In this document: positions 52,796 through 63,515 of the stretch, in pieces
Layout: every line of letters starts with the position of its first letter
How positions within the stretch are numbered: position 1 is the stretch's first letter
Origin: Lucinisca nassula
Taxonomy: Eukaryota > Mollusca > Bivalvia > Lucinida > Lucinidae
Length of the DNA stretch: 64,000 nt
Direction: 5' to 3'
Assembly: GCA_963580285.1 (NCBI GenBank)
Contig: OY757011.1
Span: 205,981,644-206,045,643, forward strand
Notes under the pieces: model-generated
Database searches by the model: none
Told to the model about the DNA's origin: nothing
What the model saw: the letters and a program-made list of their open reading frames with translations, nothing else
Translations under genes and position numbers: made by a program

Positions 52796-54820
52796 TTGTG
52801 TCCCCCCATCGGAGAGAGAGGGGGACATTGTTTTTGGTGCGGATCCCGTTTGCATCGGCGTCGGCATAGCCTGCTTGAAGCACTATATCTTCTGAACCTA
52901 TGGATGGATTTTGACCAAACTTGCATAGACACATCACTATGATGGGGGAAAACAGTCATGAGGTCATGATAACCTTGATCTCATTTTCAAGGTCACAGCG
53001 ACCCAAAAACTGTCATTTGTGGGCAAAAAATGGCTTGTCTACACTCTATCTCATTAACATATTGAGTAAATTTAGTCAAACTTGAGTAATTTTATTAAAA
53101 CTTAGTACAATATATCATTACAACATTCCACAGATTTGGTTAGATGTTGGTGAGCTTGACCTCATTTTCCAGGTCACAGCGACCCAAAAACAGACATTTT
53201 TAGGCCAAAAATTGCTTGTCTGCACTCTTTCTCATTACAGAATTGAGTAATTTTAGTCTGACTTGGTACAATATATCATTACAACATACCGCAGATTTTG
53301 TTAGATTTTGGTGACCTTGACCTTATTTTCAAGGGCACAGCGAGCCAAAAACTATCATTTTGGGGCCATCTCATTAACAAATTGATCGATTTTCATCAAA
53401 CTTGCATAGACACATCACTATGATGGGGGCAACAGTCATTAGGTCATGACGTCCTTGACCTCATTTTCAAGGTCACATCGAACCAAAAACAGTCATATTT
53501 GGCCCTAAAATGGCTTGTCTGCACTCTTTCTCATTACCGAATTGAGTAATTTTAGTCAGACTTGGTACAATATATCATTACTAAAATTGCAGATTTTGTC
53601 AGATTTTGCTGACCTTGACCTCATTTTCAAGGTCACAGCAACCCAAAAACAGTCATTTTTGGGCGAAAAATGACTTGTCTGCACTCTATCCCATTAACAA
53701 ATTGATTGATTTTAATCAAACTTGGTACAATATATCATTACAACATACCACAGATTTGATTAGATTATGGAGACCTTGACCCTATTTTGAAGGTCACAGC
53801 GACCCAAAATCAGTCATTTTTGGGCGAAAATGGCTTGTCTGCACTCTATCTCATTAATGAATTGACCAATTTTTGTCAAACTTCGTACAATATATCATTG
53901 CAACAAACTGCAGATTTGATTAGATTTTGGTGACCTTGACCTCATTTTCAAGGTCACAGCGACCCAAAAACTGTCATTTTAGGGGCAAAAATGGCTTTTC
54001 TGCACTCTGTCTCATTAAAGGTTTGACAAATTTTCGTCACGCTTGCTACAATATATCATTACAACAATCCACAGATTTGATTAGATTTTGTTGTCCTTTA
54101 CCTCATTTTCAAGGTCACAGCGACCCCTAAACTGTCAATTTTGGGCCAAAAATGGCTTGTCTGTACTCTATCTCATTAACATATTGATTGATTTTCATCA
54201 AACTTGGTACAATATATTATTACAACAAACCACAGATTTGGTTAGATTTTGGTGACCTTGACCTTTTTACAAAGTCACAGCGCCCCAAAGACAGTCAATT
54301 TTGGGTGAAAAATGGCTTGTCTGCACTCTACCTCATTAACGAATCGATTATAGTCAAACTTGGTACAATATTTCAATACAACATACCACAGATTTGATAA
54401 AATCTTGGTGACCTTGACCTTTTTTCAATGTCACAGCCCCCCCCCCCCCCAAACCAGTCAATTTTGGGTCAAAAATGGCTTGTCTGCACTCTATAGGCAA
54501 AGGTCTCCCAAAACCTGTTCTTTTGGGGCCAAAAAATGGCTTATCTGTAACCTATATCATTTAAGAATTTATGAATGTTGGTCAAAATTGGTACAATATT
54601 TAAATACAGTCTACCAAATTTGTGTGGTGATCTGAGCTATTTAATGACTGTTTGTTTTTGAAGGTCACAGGCTCCCGAGAAAACTGTCAGTTTTTTGGCC
54701 AAAAATGGCTAGTTTGCAGCTTACATTTTGATGATTTTAACCTAGTTATTACGGTCAAATGGGTGTTTTAAGATATATTTATGGTGGGAGGACATTGTTT
54801 TCCTCTGAAAACATTTCTAG
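52796..54820 (+). mobile_element. Satellite-bearing Helitron-like element E
   Basis: It starts tgtgtccccccatcggagag with an inverted gggggaca partner. About a dozen units of 150-165 bp follow, with 'ttggtacaatatatcattac', 'gaccttgacctcattttcaa' and 'ggtcacagcgacccaaaaac'. It ends with the perfect hairpin gttttcctctgaaaac (54797-54812), atttCTAG, T. The final atttCTAG matches element A. Non-autonomous. Confidence 0.75.
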
Positions 54821-54975
54821 TTGATATTGAATGGTTGTCTTAGGTATATGATGAAGAAATTTATTTATGGAACCAATCATGTGTTCATTCTATATTTGGG
54901 AGGTTTTCTCTACATAGGCAGCAACGTATTGCCATAATATAAGAGATAGAGGGCTTGTTAACTGAAAGCCTTTAA

Positions 54976-55190
54976 CCCTTATTTTGCTGTTCATGACAAC
55001 CCCTATCTTTGGAAACAGTGTAGACCCAGATCAGATGGCTTCTGAAGAAGCCATCTGATCAGGATCTACACTGTTTGGCATTTAGTTTATGAATTTGTAG
55101 TAATAAATTACATCAAGTGATTTGATTGGTTGAAAGACAGAAATGGGTGTGGCTTAAATGAATATTCAGCAAGATAAGGTTTAAGTTACC
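54976..55190. mobile_element. piggyBac-type MITE, copy 5
   Basis: TTAA at 54972-54975 and 55191-55194; ends CCCTTATTTTGCTG and CAGCAAGATAAGGT (one change at the tip); intact central hairpin with gatcagatggcttctgaaga / gccatctgatc. Confidence 0.88.
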
Positions 55191-55194
55191 CAAT

Positions 55195-56122
55195 AAGGAT
55201 TTTGTTTATTTATGTACTTGCTGACTGTTCATGCAGTCTTGAGTTGTTCATACACGAGTCTTGTCGCAGGAAAACCTGTCTGCTATTTGTGACCACACAC
55301 ACTGTTGTTCATACATGAGTCTTGTCTTAGGAAAACCTGTCTGCTATTTGTGACCAGACCCAAACTGTCTAGCAAGGGACTTGAAATTTTAGATTTGTGA
55401 GTTAGAGGCTTTGTTATATCCAAACTGTGAATGCTAAGTTGTGCAGATGTAGACTGATTGGTACCTTTGTTTGCAATTAGCAACAACAGGTTATCTCATG
55501 CTGCAGCACTGTAATGCCAATTATTGTCCACACAACGCTAATTGTCCATGTGAACAATAAGTTTTGCAAGTTCAGTATACATCAATTAGTCTTATACAAG
55601 GCAAAATCACTGGACGGTGAAATATAGGTCACATTATTTTGAGTAACAAATGTCGGGTCATACTGACTCGTAATCCTGAATTCTAATGCACTTATATATG
55701 TAATGCAATGTTGGGATAATGTCAAAAATTTGTGACAGTATATTCTGCGATATACTGTCGGAAACCTGACGTCATCACGTAACATCGCTTTTCATTGGCT
55801 GGCATTTGATTTTATGCAGCTCAACGTGCTTGTAGCTTTGTGCAAAATAGTACATTTTTAACAAACAACCAAATAAGTGCATTAGAATGTGGATACCTGT
55901 ATTGAAAATTGCCATTGGTGGAGGTAAATCGTTGGTTTTACGGTCGCAAATTCCGTTTTACATCGCATTGCCGTACAACAAAATTTCCGACAGTAAAACC
56001 CCCGATTTACCTCCCCAAATGACAATTTTGAATACAGTAACTGTTATCCCCTAAGTATGATGTTAACACATCAAAAAGTCTCCAAGATGGCAAAATCACT
56101 GGACCCAGAAATAGGCACAGAT
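55195..56122. other. No gene; direct repeat and foldback structure
   Basis: A roughly 65-bp direct repeat (cttaggaaaacctgtctgct type) lies at about 55240-55368. A foldback with arms of about 50 bp (ctgtattgaaaattgccatt...gaggtaaatcg against its diverged complement ending attttgaatacag) spans 55905-56042. cagtatattctgcgatatactg (55737-55759) is a short hairpin. No coding was recognised. Confidence 0.55.
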
Positions 56123-56126
56123 TTAA

Positions 56127-56340
56127 CCCATTTCAGACTGGAAACCCCTAAACGGGTACGGTGGCAACCGTGCAGGCCCAGATCAGACGCCGCAGAATGC
56201 GGCGTAGAGCCTACACAATTTGCAAAAATTTCAGCCATTTTCCAAATCAAATTTGAAGAAAATACAACCTGACACCCCTGAATTTTGACATGGACTCCTG
56301 TTATATATAAGGAGGAAGATTCCGTTTGGTACAAAAAGGG
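56127..56340. mobile_element. piggyBac-type MITE, second subfamily
   Basis: TTAA at 56123-56126 and 56341-56344; ends CCCATTTC... and ...AAAAAGGG; 214 bp. The central hairpin is gacgccgc / gcggcgt, with flanks gtgcaggcccagatca and gagcctacacaatttgc. The same interior wording occurs at 50600-50781. Confidence 0.82.
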
Positions 56341-56672
56341 TTAAATATATTGAATCCAGCTGCAGTAATACATTACAGGTCACTTTTAAGCATAGCATGT
56401 TAAAATAAGATGCAGCCCTTGTAAAACTTATCAAAAATTTGACATAAGCGGTTGATACTGTATTCGGATCTACATAATCAACACTAATTGTCAATTTGGC
56501 AAATTGAATAATAAGAGTAGGTATCACAATGTTTATAGTTCTCATGGACAATATGCATTGTGTGGACAACTTATAAGTGGCATTACATAGCTCACGTAGC
56601 TTGTTACATTGTTTTAATTTCACTGATCTGTGGTGTATTGTTTTCATGTTTACATTTACATATGCGTTAATT

Positions 56673-56804
56673 AGGGCCCCGCACTGAAAGTATGGGTGCC
56701 CTATAGTAATCACTCTGTCCGTCCGTCTGTCTGTCTGTCTCTGTCCGTCCACAAATTTCTGATAGCGCTGCCGGGGCCCTAGTCAGTTTCACTGACAGCT
56801 CTAG
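56673..56804 (+). mobile_element. Short Helitron-like element F3
   Basis: agggccccgcactgaaagt at the start, a gtccgtccgtctgtctgtct run, and the end gtcagtttcactgac, agctCTAG, T. It is almost identical to F2 (27049-27197). Element G follows immediately. Confidence 0.8.
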
Positions 56805-56806
56805 TT

Positions 56807-57264
56807 ATACCCCCGTAAACGAAGTTTGAAGGGGGTATATAGGAGTCAGCTTGTCGTCTGTCGTCGGTCCGTTACAAAAAACTTTAACATTGCTCATAAC
56901 TTCCTTATTCTTTGACCGATTTCTTTAATATTCACACACCACACACCTTGCCACTAGTACTTAAGATTGATATACACAAACCTGACCTTGACCTTTACGT
57001 TGACCTTCCTCAAGGTCAAATACTTGTAAAAATTTGTCGTCGGTCCGTTACAAAAAACTTTAACATTGCTCATAACTTCCTTATTCTTTGACTGATTTCT
57101 TTAATATTCACACACCACACACCTTGCCACTAGTACTTAAGATTGATATACACAAACCTGACCTTGACCTTTACGTTGACCTTCCTCAAGGTCAAATACT
57201 TGTAAAAATTTGTCTGACAACGCATGCGGGGGTATAATTGGCGCCCGTTAGGCGGCAGCTCTAG
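56807..57264 (+). mobile_element. Helitron-like element G with two near-identical internal units
   Basis: Starts atacccccgtaaacgaag; ends gggggtataattggcgcccgttaggcg (hairpin cgcc/ggcg), cagctCTAG, T. Two internal units of about 170 bp (from about 56870 and 57046; aactttaacattgctcataa through tgaccttcctcaaggtcaaa) differ at only about one position, so the duplication is recent. The start resembles that of element H, and the last bases resemble those of F. Confidence 0.8.
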
Positions 57265-57329
57265 TTCACCTTGAAAACTTCTTTCAAGTTCAGAATGCAT
57301 GTACAGTTAAAATCCAGTGACCTCGAACA

Positions 57330-57525
57330 CTGATGGCTGTAATGAACACCCCCTAAACCCACTTTATACTGAGAAACTTGGGGTTTATGGAGGTATACAT
57401 TATTCATCTTATTTTCTGCTCCATGTTTGCAGTATAAATAAGAAAAGGATTTTCACCAGAAATAAAGCCATTTTGGAGATGCGAGAAAATGCACTATGAC
57501 GTATGTAGAACGGGTGTGTTATAGT
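57330..57525 (-). mobile_element. Palindrome MITE, minus orientation, hairpin deleted
   Basis: cactttatactgagaaacttgg, ttctgctccatgtttgcagt and gatgcgagaaaatgcactat, then ggtgtgttatag, give the family order; the central hairpin is missing between ctgctcc and atgtttgcag. Confidence 0.7.
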
Positions 57526-58450
57526 AATGCTTCAAAGTGGTTCTGAAGTCCCTAAGGAATTCGTCCCATAAAACCAGATATCTTTTTAGGGTATAACAGT
57601 GAAAATCAACTTTATTTTGGACACGGATGTTGTGTACAAATTATAATCACCTCAGTGAGGTGATGCTAATGAGTATAAACAGTTTACACCACAACTTCTT
57701 TATAACATTGTTCATTATAAAACAATATTGGATTTAACGGTTTAAAAATTCAGAAAATAATAAATAAAATGGTCATTTTTTTTTTCTATATATAAATTAT
57801 CCTTTTTTTCTAGTGGCTTTGGACCCCAAAGATGAGACAGTGCAATGAAAAGGTTGTGGTGTTTCTATATTTGGTAGATGATAAAAAAAATGTTTTATTA
57901 TTCCCATTATGCTTTGTTACCTAGAGCATTATGATTAACCTTCAATGATTAGAATGCCCTTGGAGTCCAGAACAAATTTCATGGTCCACATTGGTGTTTG
58001 AAGTATTGAAGTTTGAGGGAAGAAGGCAGAAATACACTGACTGCTCACTTGTAGGTTTCACTGATTTGTTACATTATCATACTACCCTTCTCTATAACAA
58101 ATTTTCATGTTTCACATTGGTGTTTGAAATATTGAAGTTTGATGGTAGAAGGCAGAAATTCTCTGGCTTCTCAGTTGTAAGTTTCACTCATCTGTTACAG
58201 TATGTATATTTTGTTCTCATTGAAACAGTGCTTCTGATAATATTGAAAATTGGTGTTACTTTATATGGACATATGTATATGATGCAAATTGATTTGCATG
58301 TTTAGTAGTCGCAGCTTAAGTGGACAGGGAGGGCAGTTCAGGTGTTGTCTGTATATGGGGACAGTTGATTTGTCCAGATGTGTCAAATTTCCCGAGTTAA
58401 CATGAAGTTGGATTGCCTCCCGCATGCTTTTCGTAAGTGAGCCAAATGGC
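57526..58450. other. No gene; one tandem duplication
   Basis: A roughly 125-bp segment occurs twice (about 57985-58080 and 58110-58200; 'cacattggtgtttgaa', 'attgaagtttga', 'agaaggcagaaat'). This yields an open frame of 104 codons with an internal repeat, but without recognisable homology. Confidence 0.5.
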
Positions 58451-58717
58451 AGGGGTGAGAAAGTTCAGGATTAATCCTGATTTCAGGATTGAGAGCTTCG
58501 CCATGAAGCATATAAATAGTCATTTATTATTGTCCATTTGAAGTTTTAACATGTCTTAATTAAATGGTTAGCTACAACTAAGCATGAAGCAATTAATCTC
58601 CATTGATATTGGAAGGGTAAATCCATTTATTTTTTATTTCAAGATAACATTAGGGTCATTTCAGGATTCAAATAGCAGATTTCCAGGATTGAGATTTTTG
58701 GAGTGTTCTCACCCCCT
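58451..58717. mobile_element. hAT-type MITE, second copy
   Basis: Same family as 17503-17768: AGGGGTGAGAA ... TTCTCACCCCCT. Flanking 8-mers caaatggc (58443-58450) and ggaatggc (58718-58725) agree at six positions, so it is older than the first copy. Confidence 0.82.
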
Positions 58718-58968
58718 GGAATGGCCATTTACACCATACTTTGTGTTACAGTTGAATACACACAAATTTACATGTTCAGGAGACTTGGTTTACCTTTTTG
58801 TTAACAGAATATACCAACGGTAGGTGCAAACAATAGCTCCACCCTGTCATCTTAGCTGTCACTACCATATAAAACTTCTTGCTTTGTTTGCATGATGAAT
58901 TATATTTCTGAATTAAGTGTGCTATTGTTTGGATGCTGTCCATAGTTTTTCATCACGGTCTTGTCTAA

Positions 58969-59152
58969 CCCTTATCATGCTGTTCACGGCAACCCCTATC
59001 TTTGCAAACAGTGTAGATCCAGATCCAGAAGCCATCTGATCAGGATCTACACTGACATTTATGAATTTGTAGGAATAAATTACGTCAAGTAATCTGATTG
59101 GTTCAAAGTCAGAAATAGGTGTGGCTAAACTGAATATTCAGCAAGAGAAGGG
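58969..59152. mobile_element. piggyBac-type MITE, copy 6
   Basis: ctaa/TTAA flanks (58965-58968, 59153-59156); ends CCCTTATCATGCTG and CAGCAAGAGAAGGG; 184 bp. The left hairpin arm is shortened. Confidence 0.82.
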
Positions 59153-59156
59153 TTAA

Positions 59157-60177
59157 ATACCTGTAGTCAGGTATGTCTTCACAAACATAACTTCAGGAGA
59201 GGTATAAATAATATAATTTTCCCTTTTATCGGTCTCATTTTATGTTCTGTAATGTGTTAAACAATAAAATATTTTCTTCAGTCATTCTCTCCCTTTTGCC
59301 GAGTCAAGAAGGACTTGTCAGTTTCTGGTGAAAGAACGTGCACTGTACTAATTAACCACTTGCCTATAAGTCTGCCAAGGTAATAGATATATACAGGGGA
59401 CATATCATGAGGCTTATTTTTGAATTTTTTGGTGTCGTAAATATGGTAACTTTATTCATTATTACGTAGATTTTGAATAATAGAAGTTTCATGCAAATGC
59501 TGCTTTCAATGGAAACTCCGTAGAAAATCATTGGGTAGTGTGACATGCTTCATGAATTTTCTGCATTGTTTACCACCATGGTTAACAGCAATGGTGGTAA
59601 CAAAGCGTTTCTTAAAGAAATTGCAAAAATCTTTTAACAGGTTTTGCTTTATTTTTAATGGAAAGGGAGATCGTCGGAGATTTTGATCAACTAAGAATCA
59701 GACGACCATACATGGTCGCCTGTTTCTCGTAGCCGATGGCACCAAAGATCCTATAAACCTTTTTTGACTAGGCAGGTGGGGTATGTGAGGAAATGTAACA
59801 TGGTTCAGATTTTAGGAATCTTTCTTACAGAGTTTTTTATGATATAAAATCTGAATTTTTTAACTATTTTATCTGTAAAAATGACAAAGTGACCCCTTGG
59901 GTGTTTAAAAGCAATAGCATATGATGGTTTGTTGAAGTAAACAAAAACAAATGTATGGCTTTAGTCCTCTAGCTAAACAAAAACTCACTTTGTGCAGTTT
60001 TCGTTTGTAGTAACTATGGTAATGGAGGCAATATCATGCATAAGAACTTTTTGACCGAGTGTATTTTTCATCAAACATAGATTGTGGGCTCTTGTTAGAA
60101 CTGCCTCAGTGAGACCCACAATCTATGTTTTTAATGAGCAGCTACAATCTGTTTTTGTCCAAAAATAAGAAATAATA
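59157..60177. other. No gene; one palindrome-MITE remnant
   Basis: Mostly AT-rich unique sequence with an AATAAA at 59261. At 60083-60125 the half hairpin attgtgggctcttgttagaa ... gacccacaat belongs to the GTTAGAAC family. Confidence 0.45.
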
Positions 60178-60179
60178 TA

Positions 60180-61748
60180 CTACTCAAAGTTTGATAGGGA
60201 TCACTTTTTTAATGTAAAATAATTTTTGGATGAATTTATCAGCTGAATCCAAATTTGATACATAATGATAGAACACGTATCCTTCACAAAACCTAGTGAT
60301 TAATTTTGTCAACTGGTACTGCATTCAAGCGTGACAACAGCAACCGTCTTGGCACCCCCAAAATTTGTCGTCACACGAAGGGATTTGGACAACTGATTTT
60401 TCACAAATTTCCAAATTTGTTTAGACAAACGTGCCTTATAACGTGTATGGCGTCCACGGGCATCAATTACAGTACGACATCGCCTGCGCATGCTCGTAAT
60501 CCGAGTCTGTATCCGGTTTTGTTCAATCCGCTTTCATTCAGTAACCAATGCATCTTTGAGCTCCTCTAAAGTCCTTGGATGCACAGGTCGGGCTGAAACA
60601 GCACGCTGAAGCATGTCCTTCGCATGCTCAATCGGATTTAAGTCCGGTGACCGAGTAGGCCAGTCCATACGAACGATTGTATCGCGTTCCAGATAGGAAT
60701 CAGTGACGTTGGGACGGGCATTATCATCCATCAGAATAAAGTCCAGGCTGATAGCATCTGCATATGGTCTCACAAACTCATCAAGAATATCATTACAGTA
60801 CCACACTGCCATTAACTTTCCGGTTTCAACAACGTACAAGTCAGTGTTACCGTTCACGCTTATCCCAGCCCAAACCATGACTGACCCCTTTCCATAGCGA
60901 CCATGCTCTGCCACATCCAAGTCATCGAATCGCTCTTTAGACATTCGCCACACTAATTGACGTTTATAAGTGAAGTTAAGACAGAATCTGGACTCCTCAG
61001 TAAACAGTACTGGCGTCAAGTCACGAACCGTCCACCTAACGTGAGTTCTGGCAAAGTCCAACTGGTCTAGCACGTGCTGTCTCGTCAACGGAACACGTAC
61101 AGAAGGCCTCATGGCATTAAGTCCGAACTCGTGGAGCCCGTTTCTGACAGTTTGTGTAGAAATTCGTACTCCAGTTCCGTTCCTAAGCTCCTTATGCAAA
61201 CGCGTAGCGTTCAGGAACCGTTGACGTCGAGACTGAATCAACAAGAAACGGCCCTGCCGTTGAGTTGTAGCCCTTTCTCGTCTCCGTCGCGTCTGTGTGA
61301 AGGATTTCCATGGGAAAGATGCCGACTCCACATTCGGGAAACCACGCTCTGAGACACATTCAGAATCCCAGCAACACGACGTTGAGAGACGCCAGATTCC
61401 AACATTCTGACGCCACGATTCATTTCTTCGGGGCTCAAACGGTTTCTTAATTGTCCTCTAGGCATTTTAGTGTTTCACAAACTCAAATGAAGTCCATTTT
61501 TAAGCTTGGTAAAGGAACACTGACAAGTTTGATTGGTCTGTTGGAAAGCAGTGCTACGCAAGATTTTGGGGGTGCATGAATTCATTTGCGAAGTTTGAGA
61601 AGTGTGCACTTTCATGAGTACTGAACTGCACATGAGTTTCTGTTTAAGATATTTACCAATATATGGAGTAAAAATTCTGTCAAGAAATTTTAAATTTTCA
61701 GTGCAAAATTTAGTACATAAAAAGTGATCCCTATCAAACTTTGAGTAG
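60180..61748 (-). mobile_element. Tc1/mariner-type DNA transposon with perfect 30-bp TIRs
   Basis: The left TIR (60180-60209, ctactcaaagtttgataggg...) and right TIR (61719-61748) are exact complements over 30 bp. TA target dinucleotides flank both (60178-60179, 61749-61750). The 1,569-bp element encodes one transposase on the minus strand, now broken. Size and layout are typical of Tc1-like elements. The perfect TIRs suggest fairly recent arrival. Confidence 0.93.
60309..61465 (-). pseudogene. Tc1-like transposase, frameshifted, with internal stop
   Basis: Minus strand. An N-terminal helix-turn-helix part (61465 down to about 61290: LSPEEMNRGVRMLESG, VSQRRVAGILNVSQSVVSR) is one frame, and the rest (about 61330-60534) another, so there is a frameshift near 61290-61330. 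The catalytic core has VLFTEESRF (family VLFSDESRF, so the first catalytic Asp is Glu), LMDDNARPN (second Asp kept) and RSPDLNPIEH (Glu kept). A TGA at 60534-60536 replaces what is probably a Trp codon, and the C-terminal SMRRRCRTVIDARGRHTRY continues in the same frame to about 60430. Such enzymes cut and paste at TA; this copy should be inactive. Confidence 0.9.
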
Positions 61749-61750
61749 TA

Positions 61751-62554
61751 TATATATATATACCCCTCCCCCACCCCACCCCCCCCCACCCCACCCCCAA
61801 CTGTAAAACTCCACTTTCCTCAATATAATGTGATGTCTCCCCCACTTTCTCAATATAATGGGGGTTAACAGTGGTATTCATTTTGTAAACTTGTTAACAT
61901 GTTGCTTCCTACACTGTGTGACAAGTATTTGTTCTTTCCTCTGTTGTCTTACTATCATCTTTTTCACAGATTGTTTTATATGTCAGACGTAATAAAAATG
62001 AAACATAAAAGTCAGATTTGTATTTCTTTTGCTTACAGTATATCCGATTCCAATCCCAAGCCTTCCTTTTTCAGGCTCAGCTGAATATGCATGTAAAATG
62101 CAGCTTTTGGCACTACAATACCATAATGATCCTAAGTATTTGGACAGATAGGCCTAAGCAAACAGTGCAGACCCAGAACAGATTGCTCCCGAAGGAGCAG
62201 TCTGATCTGGGTATACTCTATTTGCCACATGGTCTGCACCTTTTTGACTCTTTGCTGGCTCATGAAATAAATTTATTAAAATTTTAGGAGAATTTTGGTA
62301 AGTCCTCAAGGTGTCTGAATTTTTAAGGTATTTCTGAAAAGCACAAATATATTTGCTGAAAAGGCAACGACCTTGTTTGTTTGGCCAGGTGGTTCAACGA
62401 GATGCAGACTCAACTGCTGATCAGGAACTTGCTGGTTTGTTCCCTGCCATGTTCACAATTCTTTTGGGGAGAGTGATCATGCAATCACTCTGATCATGAA
62501 ATAACTTTCCCACTTTCGGTTTTGGTCATTCCTTCTGCCCACATCATTCTGAGT
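61751..62554. other. No gene; MITE remnants
   Basis: C-rich stretch (61762-61798), a fragment of the palindrome-MITE right part (about 61800-61910; actttctcaatataatgggg, acttgttaacatg), and a cagatcaga-type hairpin with its own apex (62160-62226, gattgctcccgaaggagcagtc). Confidence 0.5.
62160..62226. repeat. Hairpin module with gattgctcc apex
   Basis: gcaaacagtgcagacccaga acagattgctcc folds on ggagcagtctgatctggg tatactctatttgcc. The outer arm matches the piggyBac MITEs while the apex differs. Confidence 0.75.
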
Positions 62555-62815
62555 AAGAATAATTTTTACTCTATATCATCACAGGAACAAGTCCATGAAT
62601 TGAAGACCTCCTAAACCCCACTTTATATAGAGAACTGGGGTTTGTTGGGGTATGCATTATTTTTATTTTTGCTCCCAGACATAGGTTGTGGGTGCTCATT
62701 AGAAGAACCACCTATGTTTGCAGTATTTATAAGAAACTTATCACTGATTTTCATCAGAAAAATAGCCATTTCGAGATTTAAAAAAAATACATGTGTGTGT
62801 TAACATAATGTATAC
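62555..62815 (-). mobile_element. Palindrome MITE, minus orientation
   Basis: aggaacaagtccatgaattg, ccactttatatagagaactgg, ggttgtgggtgctcattaga, then gtttgcagtatttataag and a degraded end. Most of the right hairpin arm is lost. Confidence 0.7.
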
Positions 62816-63021
62816 TGGATTTAGGTAATGGTTGGTATCTGATGCTCGGTCAGGGTTAGGGTTACACCCACCAGAGTATAAAACATCTCCAGCATTTCAG
62901 TGATTTCCTGCTGCTGAGTCCTGTGACACTGTTGTTACATCTCTGTAATTGTTTGATTTTTATATTCTCGGAGGTGTAGTACTGATGAGTTAGGAAGCCT
63001 TCATGTGGACTGAACAAATTA

Positions 63022-63367
63022 CAGTAGAACTTCGATGGCTCGAACACTGATGGCTCGTGTACCAAGGATGGGTCGAACACATTCTTGAGCCCCTAGCGAA
63101 ATCCTCTACATAAGAAATAGTGGGGGATGATGAAGGAGATTTTAGTCTTTTATCTTGCAAATGTATGCTGTGTGTACTCAATAGAATCGCCTCGATGAGG
63201 CGATTCTAATGAGTACACACAGCATACATATTCATTATAGAACATTGAAAAGATGTCTTAAAGTATCTCGTTATGCCTCCTGACAGTAACCTCAGTGGCT
63301 CGAACTACCCCTGTCTCAAACAGATTTTCGAGGTCCCAAAGGTGTTCGAGCCATTGAAATTCGACTG
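63022..63367. mobile_element. pogo/Tc1-like MITE with TA target
   Basis: Inverted ends: cagtagaacttcgatggctc gaacac at left, and gtgttcgagcc attgaaattcgactg at right, flanked by TA (63020-63021, 63368-63369). A palindrome of the GTTAGAAC-like family (63160-63230) is nested inside. No coding. Confidence 0.72.
63160..63232. repeat. Long hairpin, variant of the GTTAGAAC family
   Basis: gtatgctgtgtgtactcaat with agaatcgcctcga pairs almost perfectly with tgaggcgattctaatgagtacacacagcatac. Several positions differ from the 50222-50512 hairpin in both arms at once, so pairing is kept. Confidence 0.85.
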
Positions 63368-63515
63368 TAGTTGTCTAAGCCACGACAGAAGTAAGTGTGA
63401 GAATTGTGGTCACGTAAATTTAAGCCCCCAGTAAAAAACTTTTCACTGACCATTGCAAGGCGGTTCTTCTGTCAGTTTATCGTTCCAATTTCTGTCACAG
63501 TTTATTAAATTATTA

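Noticed and set aside
58000..58305. 104-codon open frame with an internal duplication
   Set aside because: It is explained by a local tandem duplication of about 125 bp; no homology or start context was recognised.
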